This document shows, one piece after another, positions 35,215-44,603 of a stretch of 64,000 nt of DNA. The notes beneath the pieces are model-generated. The model was not told the origin of the DNA. It was given only the letters and a program-made list of their open reading frames with translations, and ran no database searches. The translations under genes and the position numbers were made by a program. The DNA lies in the NCBI GenBank assembly GCA_046052345.1, contig JBJOMN010000001.1:1-64000 (forward strand), given 5' to 3'. The first letter of the stretch is position 1, and each line of letters starts with the position of its first letter. Origin of the DNA: Pollutiaquabacter sp046052345. Lineage in GTDB: Bacteria > Bacteroidota > Bacteroidia > AKYH767-A > 2013-40CM-41-45.

Positions 35215-36903
35215 TCATTGTCGCATGCCGACCATGCCTCGTACCGTGAAGGAAGGAGTCCCGGGTTCCGTCAGCTCGATAATATACAGTCCGGGTGCCA
35301 GCCCCTCGGTGGACAGCATCGGTGTTTCCAACGTCTCTTTTCTGACACATCTTCCTTCCGTATCGCGGATCACTGCGGTAATTGGATGATGGGAAGAGAC
35401 AGGGAGGGAGAGTCTCCATTCTCCGGAAGAAGGATTCGGGTAAACCGTGACAGCATCATCGGCCGCCGGGTCGTTCAACCCGGAAGCAGCGGTGTCCACG
35501 ACGATGAAAGAGGTCATCATTCCCATGTCCTCGTGCGCCAGGTTGTGACAATGATACATGTAAGGGACATTCGGATTAGTGAAATCCTCGAAGCGCATGA
35601 TGAGGGAGACCGTCTCTTGCGGAAGGATATTGAACACGTCTTTCCAGCCTTGCTCGACATCGGGTGCCGGCTGTCCGTTCCGTGCCAGTACCCTGAAGGA
35701 GACGTCATGGATGTGCATCGGGTGGGAGATGTTCGAATTGTTCGTCACATGCCACAGTTCGATGTCGCCCAGACGCATGGTGTCGTTGAACAAGCCCATG
35801 ATATACTGGTTGCCGTCGAGGTAGAAATTTCCCATGCCGATCATGCCTTGGCCGGTGATGAACCGGTTCCTCACGCGATCGGCCAGGGTGCTGTCCCAGG
35901 TCGATATTGCCAATGCATAGGAGGGAAGCGCGGTGATTCCTCCCGGCGGGGCATTATTCACCCTGAATTCCATGATATCGAAATTCACCCCGTCGAGCGG
36001 TCCGTTATTTCCCATAGCCCCCGTAATGTTGCCGGGAACGTTTGTAGGCAACTCCGTAGCGAAACTGCGTAATCGGCAGGAGGAGCCGGCCTGCTGACTG
36101 AAATCGACCAGAATTTCGGCGCGTTCACCGTTTGCCAGGCGTATTCTTGTCACCGGAACAGGAGCGGCGAGAAGGCCTCCGTCTGAGGATATCACAAAAA
36201 AAGTGCGGTTGTCACTGAATCCAAGCTGGTATACACGCGCGTTCGAGCCGTTGAGGATCCGGAGCCGCACAAACCGGTCGGGAACATCGCGGTAAGGTCT
36301 TGGAGTACCGTTCACCAACATGGAATCCCCCATCGGTCCCATAAGGAATTGGTTGGTCGTATTGTATTTCCTGTCCTGTAAGACGACAGGAAGATCATCA
36401 TAACCGTAGGTGCGCGGCAGAGGAAGGGACATTTCCTCACTGTCCCTTACCATGATCAGTCCTGCCATGCCCTTGGTCACCTGATTCTGTGTATTCATGT
36501 GAACGTGCGGGTGGTACCAATAAGTACCGGCACGGTTCAGTACGCGGAAAGAAGAGGTGAAGCTGTCGAGGGCGGGGATGGTCGTCTCAGGACCGCCGTC
36601 CATCTCCGCCGGCACGTGAAGTCCATGCCAATGGACGGATGTTTCCTCTCCGAGCCGGTTGTTGATGCGGATATCGACGGAATCCCATTTCTGCAATTCG
36701 ATGGTCGGACCAAGATAATTTCCGCTGAAGGCGAAAGTGCGTGTCTGAGATCCCGGATAGATCTGCCACTGTCCCGAATCACAATCCAACCGGATGTTCC
36801 TGCCGGAAACCAGCGGCGGTATGTTCATCGCATTGTCAAATGTTTGCCCGTATACGGTGCCCGAAAGGCAGAGGAACAAAAGGGCAGCTGTCAGACGTCT
36901 CAT
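35215..36903 (-). CDS. T9SS-exported multicopper oxidase
   Basis: A 562-residue protein with a signal peptide (1-20). Four copper-binding motifs are complete: H91/H93 in HWHGLHV, H131/H133 in YWYHPHVHM, HPMHIH, and HCHNLAHEDMGMM at 451-463, where C452 is the type 1 copper cysteine. This is the CueO/laccase-like layout, so it should oxidise Cu(I), metals or phenolics using O2. The last 80 residues form a type A sorting domain (VTVYPNPSSGEW, GLAPGLYIIEL, TVRGMVGMRQ), so the enzyme should be placed on or outside the cell surface, not in the periplasm as CueO is. TATTTTTA at 36922-36929 (minus strand) may be its -7 box. It appears monocistronic. Confidence 0.92.
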   Translation of the reverse strand: MRRLTAALLFLCLSGTVYGQTFDNAMNIPPLVSGRNIRLDCDSGQWQIYPGSQTRTFAFSGNYLGPTIELQKWDSVDIRINNRLGEETSVHWHGLHVPAEMDGGPETTIPALDSFTSSFRVLNRAGTYWYHPHVHMNTQNQVTKGMAGLIMVRDSEEMSLPLPRTYGYDDLPVVLQDRKYNTTNQFLMGPMGDSMLVNGTPRPYRDVPDRFVRLRILNGSNARVYQLGFSDNRTFFVISSDGGLLAAPVPVTRIRLANGERAEILVDFSQQAGSSCRLRSFATELPTNVPGNITGAMGNNGPLDGVNFDIMEFRVNNAPPGGITALPSYALAISTWDSTLADRVRNRFITGQGMIGMGNFYLDGNQYIMGLFNDTMRLGDIELWHVTNNSNISHPMHIHDVSFRVLARNGQPAPDVEQGWKDVFNILPQETVSLIMRFEDFTNPNVPYMYHCHNLAHEDMGMMTSFIVVDTAASGLNDPAADDAVTVYPNPSSGEWRLSLPVSSHHPITAVIRDTEGRCVRKETLETPMLSTEGLAPGLYIIELTEPGTPSFTVRGMVGMRQ

Positions 36904-37039
36904 TGCAGGAAAGAGTTTTTGTAAAAATAAGTCAATTCCCGTGCAGTTGCTGCCGGTCGCCTGAACGTTAATCTTTGCTAAGGCTATTGCAACTTGTTGG
37001 AAACCAGTAAATTCATCAACTCTTCATCCGAAAATATCG

Positions 37040-37070
37040 TTGGCGGATACCCGTTGCTTTTCTAAATTTG
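37040..37070 (+). promoter_or_regulatory. Complete Bacteroidota promoter (TTG-N20-TAAATTTG)
   Basis: TTG at 37040-37042 and TAAATTTG at 37063-37070 are separated by 20 bases, matching the -33/-7 consensus of the phylum. The predicted start is near 37074, and the ATG of the PPIase gene is at 37098. This is the best full promoter in the window. Confidence 0.7.
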
Positions 37071-37097
37071 TGCCTCTTTTGAATAACCATCAGCTCC

Positions 37098-39062
37098 ATG
37101 AGAAATTACAAAGTGATTCTTCTTGCCGCTTTCTTTCTGACCTGCATTGCTGTTGACGGCCAACAGACCGACGATCCGGTGATCTTGTCCGTCGCCGGCG
37201 AGGACGTTCCTCGCAGCGAATTCGTCCGCGTCTTCAGGAAGAACAACAACAAGGAAACCTCCATAGACAAGAAAGCCGTCGAGGATTACCTTGAACTTTA
37301 CATCAACTACAAGATGAAAGTCCATGAAGCGTTGGAGCTGGGCATGGATACCGTGCAGGCCTTCAAGGACGAGCTCGCCGGCTACCGCAAGCAGTTGGCG
37401 CAGCCTTATCTTGTCGACAAGCAGGTGAGTGAGGGCCTCATTCGAGAGGCTTATGATCGCATGAAGAAGGACGTTCGTGCCAGCCATATCCTCATCAAGG
37501 TGGACGCTTCCGCGCTCCCCAAGGATACCCTGGATGCGTATAACCGTACGTTGAAGATCCTTGCTGAAATCAACAAAGGCCTTGACTTCGCCGCGGCTGC
37601 ACGCAAATACTCCGAAGACCAGTCCGCCAAGGATAACGGCGGTGACCTGGGTTATTTCACGGCTCTTCAGATGGTCTATCCTTTTGAGTCCGCTGCCTAT
37701 GCCACCAAAGTGGGTGAGGTTTCCCAGCCCGTACGTACACGCTATGGCTACCACCTCATCAAAGTGACCGATTCCCGTGCCAACCAAGGAGAAATCAGGG
37801 TCTCCCACATCATGGTGAAGACCGGAGCGGCTCCTACTTCGGAAGATTCAGCCAAAGCCGCCCTCAAGATCAACGAGATCTATGAAAAGCTCAACAACGA
37901 ACGCGGAGAGAACTTCGAAGACCTTGCCCGTCAGTTCTCGGATGACCAGAGCACGGCGAAGAACGGCGGCCTGCTTCCGTGGTTCGGCACCGGCCGCATG
38001 GTGCCTGAGTTCGAAATAGCCGCCTACAGCCTGAAGTATCCCGGCGAATACACCAAGCCTGTCCGCACCTCCTACGGCTGGCACATCATCAAGCTCATGG
38101 AGACCAAGCCGCTTGGTTCTTTCGAATCCATGCAGGCCGAACTCAAGCAACGCGTACAGAAGGATTCCCGCTCGGACCTGAGCCGTACCTCCATGATCAT
38201 CAAGATCAAGTCCAAGTACGGATTTTCCGAGTCCCCGAATTCGCTTAAATCCTTCATGACGGCGGTCGATTCCACCCTTACCCTCGGTACTTGGTCCTTG
38301 GAAAAGGCGGAGGGGAAGAACGAGCCCATGTTCACTCTGGATAATAAAGTCTACAACCAGCACGATTTCGCAGATTACGTCGTGGAGCACCAAAGCCGCA
38401 GGGCCGCCGGCCCTCTGGAGCCTATGGTGAACACCATGTACGGGGAGTGGGTAAACGAGCGTTGCCTTGCGGTCGAGGAGGCTAAACTGGACAGCCAGTA
38501 TCCTGATTTCAGGAACCTGATGCAGGAGTACCGCGACGGCATCCTTTTGTTCGAACTTACCGACAAGAAAGTCTGGTCGAAAGCCGTGAAGGACACCTCC
38601 GGTTTAAAAGCTTTCTACGAATCCAACAAGGCGAATTACATGTGGCCGGACCGCCTCGATGCGACCATCTATACCTGTGCCAACGGCAATGTCGCCAAGG
38701 AGACGCGTAAGCTCATGAAGAAGATTGACGACCAGGATACCCTCATGTCGCGTATCAACAAATCCTCCCAGCTCAATCTCCAGATCCGTTCCCAGAAGTT
38801 CGCCCATGGCGACAATGAGGTGATCGATCATATCGAGTGGAAGGAAGGGGTGACCAAAGACATCGTCAAGGAAAACCAGGTGGTTTTCGTGGTCGTGCAC
38901 CGGGTCATGCCCTCCCAGCCGAAAACGCTGGAGGAGGCTAAAGGGCTCATTACCGCCGATTACCAGTCGACCCTTGAAAAAGAGTGGATCGCCGGTATGC
39001 GTTCGAAATATCCCGTAAAGGTGAATCAGCCGGTCGTGGACTCCGTGTCCATGATGAAGTGA
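37098..39062 (+). CDS. Periplasmic peptidyl-prolyl isomerase with two parvulin domains
   Basis: A 654-residue protein with a signal peptide (1-22). An N-terminal helical chaperone part is followed by two parvulin modules at about 127-227 (VRASHILIKV to YGYHLIKV) and 236-338 (IRVSHIMVK to YGWHIIKL), then a 300-residue SurA/PpiD-like helical region. It would help fold outer-membrane or secreted proteins in the periplasm. It is the first of three related genes (this one, a small lipoprotein and surA) on the same strand and is driven by a textbook promoter at 37040-37070. Confidence 0.92.
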   Translation: MRNYKVILLAAFFLTCIAVDGQQTDDPVILSVAGEDVPRSEFVRVFRKNNNKETSIDKKAVEDYLELYINYKMKVHEALELGMDTVQAFKDELAGYRKQLAQPYLVDKQVSEGLIREAYDRMKKDVRASHILIKVDASALPKDTLDAYNRTLKILAEINKGLDFAAAARKYSEDQSAKDNGGDLGYFTALQMVYPFESAAYATKVGEVSQPVRTRYGYHLIKVTDSRANQGEIRVSHIMVKTGAAPTSEDSAKAALKINEIYEKLNNERGENFEDLARQFSDDQSTAKNGGLLPWFGTGRMVPEFEIAAYSLKYPGEYTKPVRTSYGWHIIKLMETKPLGSFESMQAELKQRVQKDSRSDLSRTSMIIKIKSKYGFSESPNSLKSFMTAVDSTLTLGTWSLEKAEGKNEPMFTLDNKVYNQHDFADYVVEHQSRRAAGPLEPMVNTMYGEWVNERCLAVEEAKLDSQYPDFRNLMQEYRDGILLFELTDKKVWSKAVKDTSGLKAFYESNKANYMWPDRLDATIYTCANGNVAKETRKLMKKIDDQDTLMSRINKSSQLNLQIRSQKFAHGDNEVIDHIEWKEGVTKDIVKENQVVFVVVHRVMPSQPKTLEEAKGLITADYQSTLEKEWIAGMRSKYPVKVNQPVVDSVSMMK

Positions 39063-39082
39063 TTCCTTTCCCCAGGACATCG

Positions 39083-39114
39083 CGGACGGCTGCGCCTCAG
39101 ATCGCTGCCGTCCG
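39083..39114. other. Inverted repeat between the two chaperone genes
   Basis: CGGACGGC at 39083-39090 and GCCGTCCG at 39107-39114 are perfect complements with a 16-base loop, in the 72-base gap after the PPIase gene. The run TTTACTTTG follows. It may weaken read-through or stabilise the upstream mRNA; the T-run is too broken for a standard terminator. Confidence 0.4.
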
Positions 39115-39134
39115 TTTACTTTGATGCTTCACCT

Positions 39135-40007
39135 ATGAAACGGTCCGTCACCCTGATTGCCGCTCTTGCAGGCCTGCTGTTGACGGCGTTCTGTTCCGTT
39201 TCCTGCCGATTCTTCGCTCGCGATACCAAAGAGGGCGAGGGAGCCGTAGCTCGCGCCTACGGATATTATCTGTACCCTGATGAGCTCGCCGGTGTGGTGC
39301 CGAAGAACGCATCCAGGCAGGACAGCATCGCCATCACCCGCAACTTCATAGAGAATTGGATCCGAAAGAAGGCCGTACTCATGAAGGCAGAGGATAATCT
39401 GGAGGATGAACAGAAGGACGTATCCCGCCAACTGGAGGAGTACCGGAATTCACTGCTCACCTACGCGTACGAGGCCGAGTTCGTCCGACAGCGTCTGGAT
39501 ACTTCGGTCACAGATGCGGAGGTTGCCGCCTACTACGAGCAGAACAAGAAGAATTTTGAGCTCAAGGACAATATCATCCGTGTGGTTTACCTGCGCCTGA
39601 GCAGGAATTCCCCGAAGCTTGACAAAGTGCGGATGTGGTACCGCAGTGATGTTGAACGTGACCGCAGGTTGCTTGAGGAGTATTGCCGGCAGTATGCGAT
39701 GAACTACTACCTGGACGATGATGCATGGCTGCTGTTCGATGATCTCCTGAAGGAGATCCCCATCAGGACGTACGATAAGGAGCAGTTCCTGCAGAACAAC
39801 CGCATCATCGAATTCGAGGTGGACAGTTCCATTTATCTGGTCAACATCAAAGGGTTCCGAATCCGGAATTCCCTCTCACCGCTGAGCTTCGAGCAGAATA
39901 ACATCCGAACACTGATCGTCAACCAACGAAAACTTAAACTCATCGAAGAGATGGAGCGTCAGGCCTACGAGGATGCACGTAAAAAAGGTGATGCGGAAGT
40001 CTTTTAA
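39135..40007 (+). CDS. SurA/PpiC-like lipoprotein without a parvulin domain
   Basis: This 290-residue exported protein has a hydrophobic leader with cysteines at 20 and 24 (LLTAFCSVSC), so it may be lipid-anchored, though neither is a perfect lipobox. The remainder resembles the helical chaperone core of SurA (IENWIRKKAVLMKAEDNL, VTDAEVAAYYEQNKKNFEL). The middle segment where a parvulin domain normally sits (about 150-230) lacks the SHIL and GYHII motifs. It probably works as a holdase with its neighbours; that is inferred from context. TTACTTTG at 39116-39123 is a possible weak -7 box. Confidence 0.8.
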   Translation: MKRSVTLIAALAGLLLTAFCSVSCRFFARDTKEGEGAVARAYGYYLYPDELAGVVPKNASRQDSIAITRNFIENWIRKKAVLMKAEDNLEDEQKDVSRQLEEYRNSLLTYAYEAEFVRQRLDTSVTDAEVAAYYEQNKKNFELKDNIIRVVYLRLSRNSPKLDKVRMWYRSDVERDRRLLEEYCRQYAMNYYLDDDAWLLFDDLLKEIPIRTYDKEQFLQNNRIIEFEVDSSIYLVNIKGFRIRNSLSPLSFEQNNIRTLIVNQRKLKLIEEMERQAYEDARKKGDAEVF

Positions 40008-40010
40008 TCG

Positions 40011-40018
40011 TATTTTTG
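40011..40018 (+). promoter_or_regulatory. TATTTTTG -7 box for surA
   Basis: An exact TAnnTTTG match, placed three bases after the preceding stop codon and four bases before ATG 40023, so surA probably has its own almost leaderless transcript. Confidence 0.5.
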
Positions 40019-40022
40019 TCCC

Positions 40023-41381
40023 ATGACTTCCAGGCAATTCCGGTCCCTTTTTCGCCTGCTCCTGCTTTTATCGGTGTTTAACAGCCCGTCGGGTGTCCGA
40101 TCCCAGGAACTGCTTGACCGAATCATGGCTACCGTCGGAAGCCAGATCGTCCTCAAGTCAGACATCGAAAAACAGTACGTCCAATTGCTGGTACAGGGAG
40201 GCGATGATCCCGAAAGCCGTTGCCGCATCTTCGATCAGCTGATCCTGCAGAAACTGTTGATCAATCAGGCGCAGTTGGACAGTGTCACGGTCACTGATGC
40301 CCAGGTGGAAGGTGAACTCGATCGCCGTATGAGGTACTATGTATCCCAAATCGGCTCGGAAGAACAGCTTGAAGCCTATTTCAAGACCTCCATCCGCCAG
40401 CTAAAGGACGAACTCAGGGAGACCATCCGGGAACAGTTGCTGGTGCAAACCATGCAGTCCAAGATCACAAAGGATGTGACGGTCACGCCGAACGAAGTCA
40501 GAGCCTATTTTGAAAGCATTCCCCCGGACAGCCTGCCATACATCGACGCCGAGCTGGAGATAGCCCAGATCTTGCGCAAGCCGCCTCTGTCCGAGGCGGA
40601 AAAAAGAGCGGTGCGTGCGCGTTTGGAGGACTTCCGCGCCAAGATCCTTGCAGGTGACGAGTTCGCCGTCTATGCCGCACTCTATTCACAGGATCCCGGC
40701 TCTGCAAAGAAAGGAGGGGAGTTGGGTTTCTTTGAGCGCGGCACCATGGTTCCTGAATTCGAAGCCGCCGCATTCAGTCTGAAACCCGGCGAACTCAGTG
40801 CCGTCATAGAGACCAAATACGGTTTCCATCTGCTGCAGCTCATCGAGCGGCGTGGCAACCAGATCAACGTTAGGCATATACTGCTGCAACCTAAGACCAA
40901 CGATGCCGATTTGTACAGATGTGTCAATTACCTTGACAGCCTGCGCAAAGTGATACTGTCAGGAAAAATATCGTTCGAGGAAGCCGCCCAACGCTACTCC
41001 GACGACGAGGATACGCGGAACAGCGGCGGACTCATGATCAACCAGGAAACAGGAACCACCCGTATTTCGCCCGACAAGCTGGACAGGATGCTGTTCTTCC
41101 AGGTCGATTCGCTCGCACCGGGAAGCATCACTCCTCCGCTGCCGACTGCGACAGCTGACGGAAAGAACGCGTACCGTATTGTCACCCTTAAAAGCCGGAG
41201 TACACCCCACAAGGCCAACTTGAAGGACGACTATCAGAAAATCCAAGAGGTGGCACTTTCCGAAAAGCAGAACAAGACCCTCAGCGAGTGGATCGCGAAG
41301 AAAAAGAAGACAACCTATATCAGGATCAACGACGATATCGGCAGCTGCAAGACGCTCGACCATTGGCAGTCCGCCGATTGA
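40023..41381 (+). CDS. surA: SurA-type periplasmic chaperone/peptidyl-prolyl isomerase
   Basis: A 452-residue protein with a signal peptide (to about residue 27) and SurA architecture. The N-terminal domain opens LLDRIMATVGSQIVLKSDIEKQY; two parvulin domains follow, the first from ELEIAQILRK to YGFHLLQLIE (about 175-280) and the second beginning INVRHILLQP. SurA escorts unfolded outer-membrane proteins to the BAM complex. It is the third gene of the chaperone cluster. The 19-base gap to the MoxR gene contains an A-rich tract (AAAAAAAATCG) of the kind that aids translation in Bacteroidota. Confidence 0.93.
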   Translation: MTSRQFRSLFRLLLLLSVFNSPSGVRSQELLDRIMATVGSQIVLKSDIEKQYVQLLVQGGDDPESRCRIFDQLILQKLLINQAQLDSVTVTDAQVEGELDRRMRYYVSQIGSEEQLEAYFKTSIRQLKDELRETIREQLLVQTMQSKITKDVTVTPNEVRAYFESIPPDSLPYIDAELEIAQILRKPPLSEAEKRAVRARLEDFRAKILAGDEFAVYAALYSQDPGSAKKGGELGFFERGTMVPEFEAAAFSLKPGELSAVIETKYGFHLLQLIERRGNQINVRHILLQPKTNDADLYRCVNYLDSLRKVILSGKISFEEAAQRYSDDEDTRNSGGLMINQETGTTRISPDKLDRMLFFQVDSLAPGSITPPLPTATADGKNAYRIVTLKSRSTPHKANLKDDYQKIQEVALSEKQNKTLSEWIAKKKKTTYIRINDDIGSCKTLDHWQSAD

Positions 41382-41400
41382 ACTGTCCCAAAAAAAATCG

Positions 41401-42369
41401 ATGATGAAAACCTATGCAAGTGATGTCGAAGCGGTGAAAGATCTGCAACAACGCTACCAGCAGCTGCGGAGCGAGATAGGAAAGGTGATTGTCGGCCAAG
41501 ACGAAGTGGTCCGCGACGTGCTCATCTCCATCTTCAGTCGAGGACATTGTCTGCTGGTCGGAGTGCCCGGACTTGCAAAGACCCTCTTGGTGAATACGAT
41601 CGCCCGGTCCCTCGGGCTTACCTACAACCGGATACAGTTCACTCCCGACCTGATGCCTTCCGACATCATCGGTACGGAGATCCTCGACGAGTCGCGTCAG
41701 TTCCGTTTCATCAAAGGCCCGCTGTTCTCGAACATCATTCTTGCAGACGAGATCAACCGGACTCCCCCTAAGACACAGTCCGCACTCCTTGAAGCCATGC
41801 AGGAATATGCGGTGACCGCCGCCGGCAAGCGGTATGAGCTTGATCGGCCCTTTTTCGTTCTGGCTACCCAGAATCCGATCGAGCAGGAGGGTACCTATCC
41901 GCTGCCAGAAGCGCAGTTAGACCGCTTCATGTTCAACGTACTCCTGACCTATCCTGCGTTCGAACAGGAGGTGCAGGTCGTCCGCAACACGACATCCGAC
42001 ATGAATCCCTCCGTGAACAAGGTCATTACCGGAGAGGAAATCAGCTATTTCCAGGAGCTTGTTCGCAGGATACCGGTGCCCGACAACGTCCTCGAGTATG
42101 CAGTAGGACTTGCCGCCAAGACACGGCCTTCCACTTCGACAGCCACCAAAGAGGTGAATACCTATGTGTCGTGGGGCGCCGGCCCCCGCGCTTCGCAATA
42201 CCTGGTCATCGGTGCTAAATGCCACGCCGCCCTCAGCGGAAAATTCTCTCCCGATATGGAGGATGTAAGGGCTGTCGCTGTTCCTATTTTGCGTCACCGC
42301 ATCGTACGAAACTACCGTGCGGAAGCCGACGGTGTATCGGTGGAGAAGATCATCGCCGGTCTGTTCTGA
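41401..42369 (+). CDS. MoxR-family AAA+ ATPase
   Basis: A 322-residue MoxR ATPase. The Walker A loop is GVPGLAKTLL, Walker B is IILADEINRTPPKTQSALLEAM, and sensor 1 is LATQNPIEQEGTYPLPEAQLDRF. MoxR proteins act as chaperones for assembly of metal-cofactor or surface complexes, usually with a DUF58 and VWA partner. In this window those partners are absent: a convergent mutS2 follows directly. It follows surA by 19 bases and may be cotranscribed with it. Confidence 0.93.
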   Translation: MMKTYASDVEAVKDLQQRYQQLRSEIGKVIVGQDEVVRDVLISIFSRGHCLLVGVPGLAKTLLVNTIARSLGLTYNRIQFTPDLMPSDIIGTEILDESRQFRFIKGPLFSNIILADEINRTPPKTQSALLEAMQEYAVTAAGKRYELDRPFFVLATQNPIEQEGTYPLPEAQLDRFMFNVLLTYPAFEQEVQVVRNTTSDMNPSVNKVITGEEISYFQELVRRIPVPDNVLEYAVGLAAKTRPSTSTATKEVNTYVSWGAGPRASQYLVIGAKCHAALSGKFSPDMEDVRAVAVPILRHRIVRNYRAEADGVSVEKIIAGLF

Positions 42370-42408
42370 AAGCCGCTTGACCCGGGGATTTTGGACCGTG
42401 TTTGACCG

Positions 42409-44517
42409 TCAGGTCGTTTTCTTCTTCTTTTCCTTATCCTCGACAAAAAGCTCCAGCGTCGTGATTGCTACGGTTGCGGTCATGTTGCCGAAATCCACGT
42501 GGACGTTGTCCTTCCGGATGCTTTCGACTGTCCCTACCTGACGGCTCTTCAGCATCCGTACCTTGCTTCCTACGGTGATTTCCTGCCTCAGTTTCTCGAG
42601 CAATGCTTGTTTTTTGGCGGCCGTTTTTTCCGGAGTGTTTTCCGCGGCATGTTTTTTTGCGAGGGCGGTCATGAGACCCGCGAATTTCTTGATGACTGCT
42701 TTCTTATCCTTGGTCTTCAGCCATTCCTCCGAGAGCGCGGACAGTTTGCGTCCCAGCTCCGATAGTCTTCGTATCTCCTCCTGACGTTCCCGCTCTTTTT
42801 CCAGACGGGCTGTAAGCTTCTCGTTCAGCCGGCCGAAGCGCTCTTCCGCGGTGGTGGTCCGCAATTGCTGCTGCTGAAGCTGCTTCAGTTCTTCCTCCAC
42901 CTTGTGTTTCTGCCTATGAAGATCGGCAAGCAGGCGGTTGAGTTTCAGGTTGTCCTTTTGCACTTTTTTCCTTGCCCGATCCAGAAGGTGTTGGGGGAGA
43001 CCGATGCGTTCCGCCACCTCGAACGTATAGGAGCTGCCGGGTTGACCGCTCACGAGCCGGTACAGCGGCTGCAGCGTTTCCGGGTCGAAAAGCATGGAAG
43101 CGTTCCGTACACCATTCAGGTGGTCGGCCAGCAGTTTGATATTGGTGTAATGCGTCGTGAAAACGCCGAAGCAGTTCTTACGGTTCAATTCCTCGAGTAC
43201 CACCTCCGCAATCGCACCACCCAGTTCAGGGTCCGTTCCGGTCCCGAATTCGTCAATCAGTACCAGTGATCCGCCACCCGCCATGCGTAGAAAATGGTTC
43301 ATCCTGAGAAGACGCGAGCTGTAGGTGCTGAGTGCGTTCTCGATGGACTGGCTGTCGCCGATATCTGCGAACAAGTGACGGAAAAAACCCATCGATGATC
43401 CTTCTCCGACCGGTACCGGCAATCCGCTTTGGAGCATGACCTGCAGCAAGCCGGCTGTTTTCAGCGTAATGGATTTACCTCCTGCATTCGGTCCGCTGAT
43501 GATGATGATCCGGTTTTCCTTGTCCAGCTCCAGGTCCAAAGGAATGGTCTCTTTTCCGCTTGCCCGGTTCTGCAATAACAGCAGCGGATGATAAGCCTTA
43601 ATCAGCCGCAGTTCAGGCTGTCGCTGAAGAACCGGAAGACGTGCTCCTATTTCCCTGGAGAACAGCGCTTTTGCGCGTATAAGGTCAAGTGCGACCAGGA
43701 ACTCCAGCTGGCTCGAAACAATGGAGGCGAAGGGCTTCAGTCGGAACGTAAGTTCCCGCAGCAGGCGAAGCACTTCGTTCCTTTCGTCCTGTTCAAGTTC
43801 GGCGACTTCATTGTTCAGCTCGATGAGTCCGTCCGGTTCGATGAAGGTGGTTTTACCCGATTCGCTTTTGCCGTGTACGATACCCTTCAGATCCTTCTTG
43901 AATTCAGTAGGGACAGCCAGGACGCGGCGATTATTGTAGAAATTCTCTTCATTATCCCGCAGCCATCCTCGTTTCTTGAGATCGTTGATGTAGGAGCGGA
44001 ACCGCTTGTCGGCTTCGCGCCGCTTGGAGCCGAGATCATGACGTATCCTTCCCAGTTCCTCGGAAGCCGAGCTCTTGACCTGTGCCTGGTGGTCGAGTAC
44101 TGCGTTTATAAGTTCGGGAATCTCCGTGCTCACCGGCAGTCCCGCACATAACCGGTTCAATGCCGTGAATGCGCTGCCCCTGCTTCTCAGATATTCCAGC
44201 AGGTCGTTGACGATGACGGCACCGGACCGAATCTTTCCCAGCTGGGATTCTGTGAGAACCGCTCCGCTTTTTCCGAGCAGGCGGGCTTCGTTCGCGAAAT
44301 CTTCAAACAGGAAATCCGGAAAATATCCTTTGTTTTCCAGCGTGACCCTGAACTCTTCGACCCGCGCCAATTCTTCTTCCAGCACAAGCAGGTCATGGAC
44401 GGGTCGTATGGCAACGGCTTTGCTTCGCGAGGATTCACAGCGGCAATGTTGCTCCACGCGTTCCCGGATTCGGTCGAATTCCAGGACCTTCAGTATGTCT
44501 TCCGGATAATAGTTCAC
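42409..44517 (-). CDS. mutS2: MutS2-family ATPase lacking the Smr domain
   Basis: A 702-residue MutS2 protein. The clamp and core regions occupy about 1-310. The ATPase domain has Walker A in IIISGPNAGGKSITLKT, FADIGDSQSIENALSTYSS, and LVLIDEFGTGTDPELG. A coiled coil rich in Lys, Gln and Glu follows (about 510-640), then a short KOW-like end (VGTVESIRKDNVHVDFGNMT). Typical MutS2 proteins run on to about 780-800 residues with a C-terminal Smr endonuclease; here the stop comes before it, and only 39 bases separate it from the MoxR gene. The start is GTG at 44517. Family roles are in recombination suppression or ribosome rescue. Confidence 0.9.
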   Translation of the reverse strand: MNYYPEDILKVLEFDRIRERVEQHCRCESSRSKAVAIRPVHDLLVLEEELARVEEFRVTLENKGYFPDFLFEDFANEARLLGKSGAVLTESQLGKIRSGAVIVNDLLEYLRSRGSAFTALNRLCAGLPVSTEIPELINAVLDHQAQVKSSASEELGRIRHDLGSKRREADKRFRSYINDLKKRGWLRDNEENFYNNRRVLAVPTEFKKDLKGIVHGKSESGKTTFIEPDGLIELNNEVAELEQDERNEVLRLLRELTFRLKPFASIVSSQLEFLVALDLIRAKALFSREIGARLPVLQRQPELRLIKAYHPLLLLQNRASGKETIPLDLELDKENRIIIISGPNAGGKSITLKTAGLLQVMLQSGLPVPVGEGSSMGFFRHLFADIGDSQSIENALSTYSSRLLRMNHFLRMAGGGSLVLIDEFGTGTDPELGGAIAEVVLEELNRKNCFGVFTTHYTNIKLLADHLNGVRNASMLFDPETLQPLYRLVSGQPGSSYTFEVAERIGLPQHLLDRARKKVQKDNLKLNRLLADLHRQKHKVEEELKQLQQQQLRTTTAEERFGRLNEKLTARLEKERERQEEIRRLSELGRKLSALSEEWLKTKDKKAVIKKFAGLMTALAKKHAAENTPEKTAAKKQALLEKLRQEITVGSKVRMLKSRQVGTVESIRKDNVHVDFGNMTATVAITTLELFVEDKEKKKKTT

Positions 44518-44603
44518 GGTTCACAAAGGTCGTAATTAAGCGGCGAACACCCTCCCGTACCACCGCCGGTTTGATTAATTTGCCCTCTAAAGATCAACCA
44601 TAA

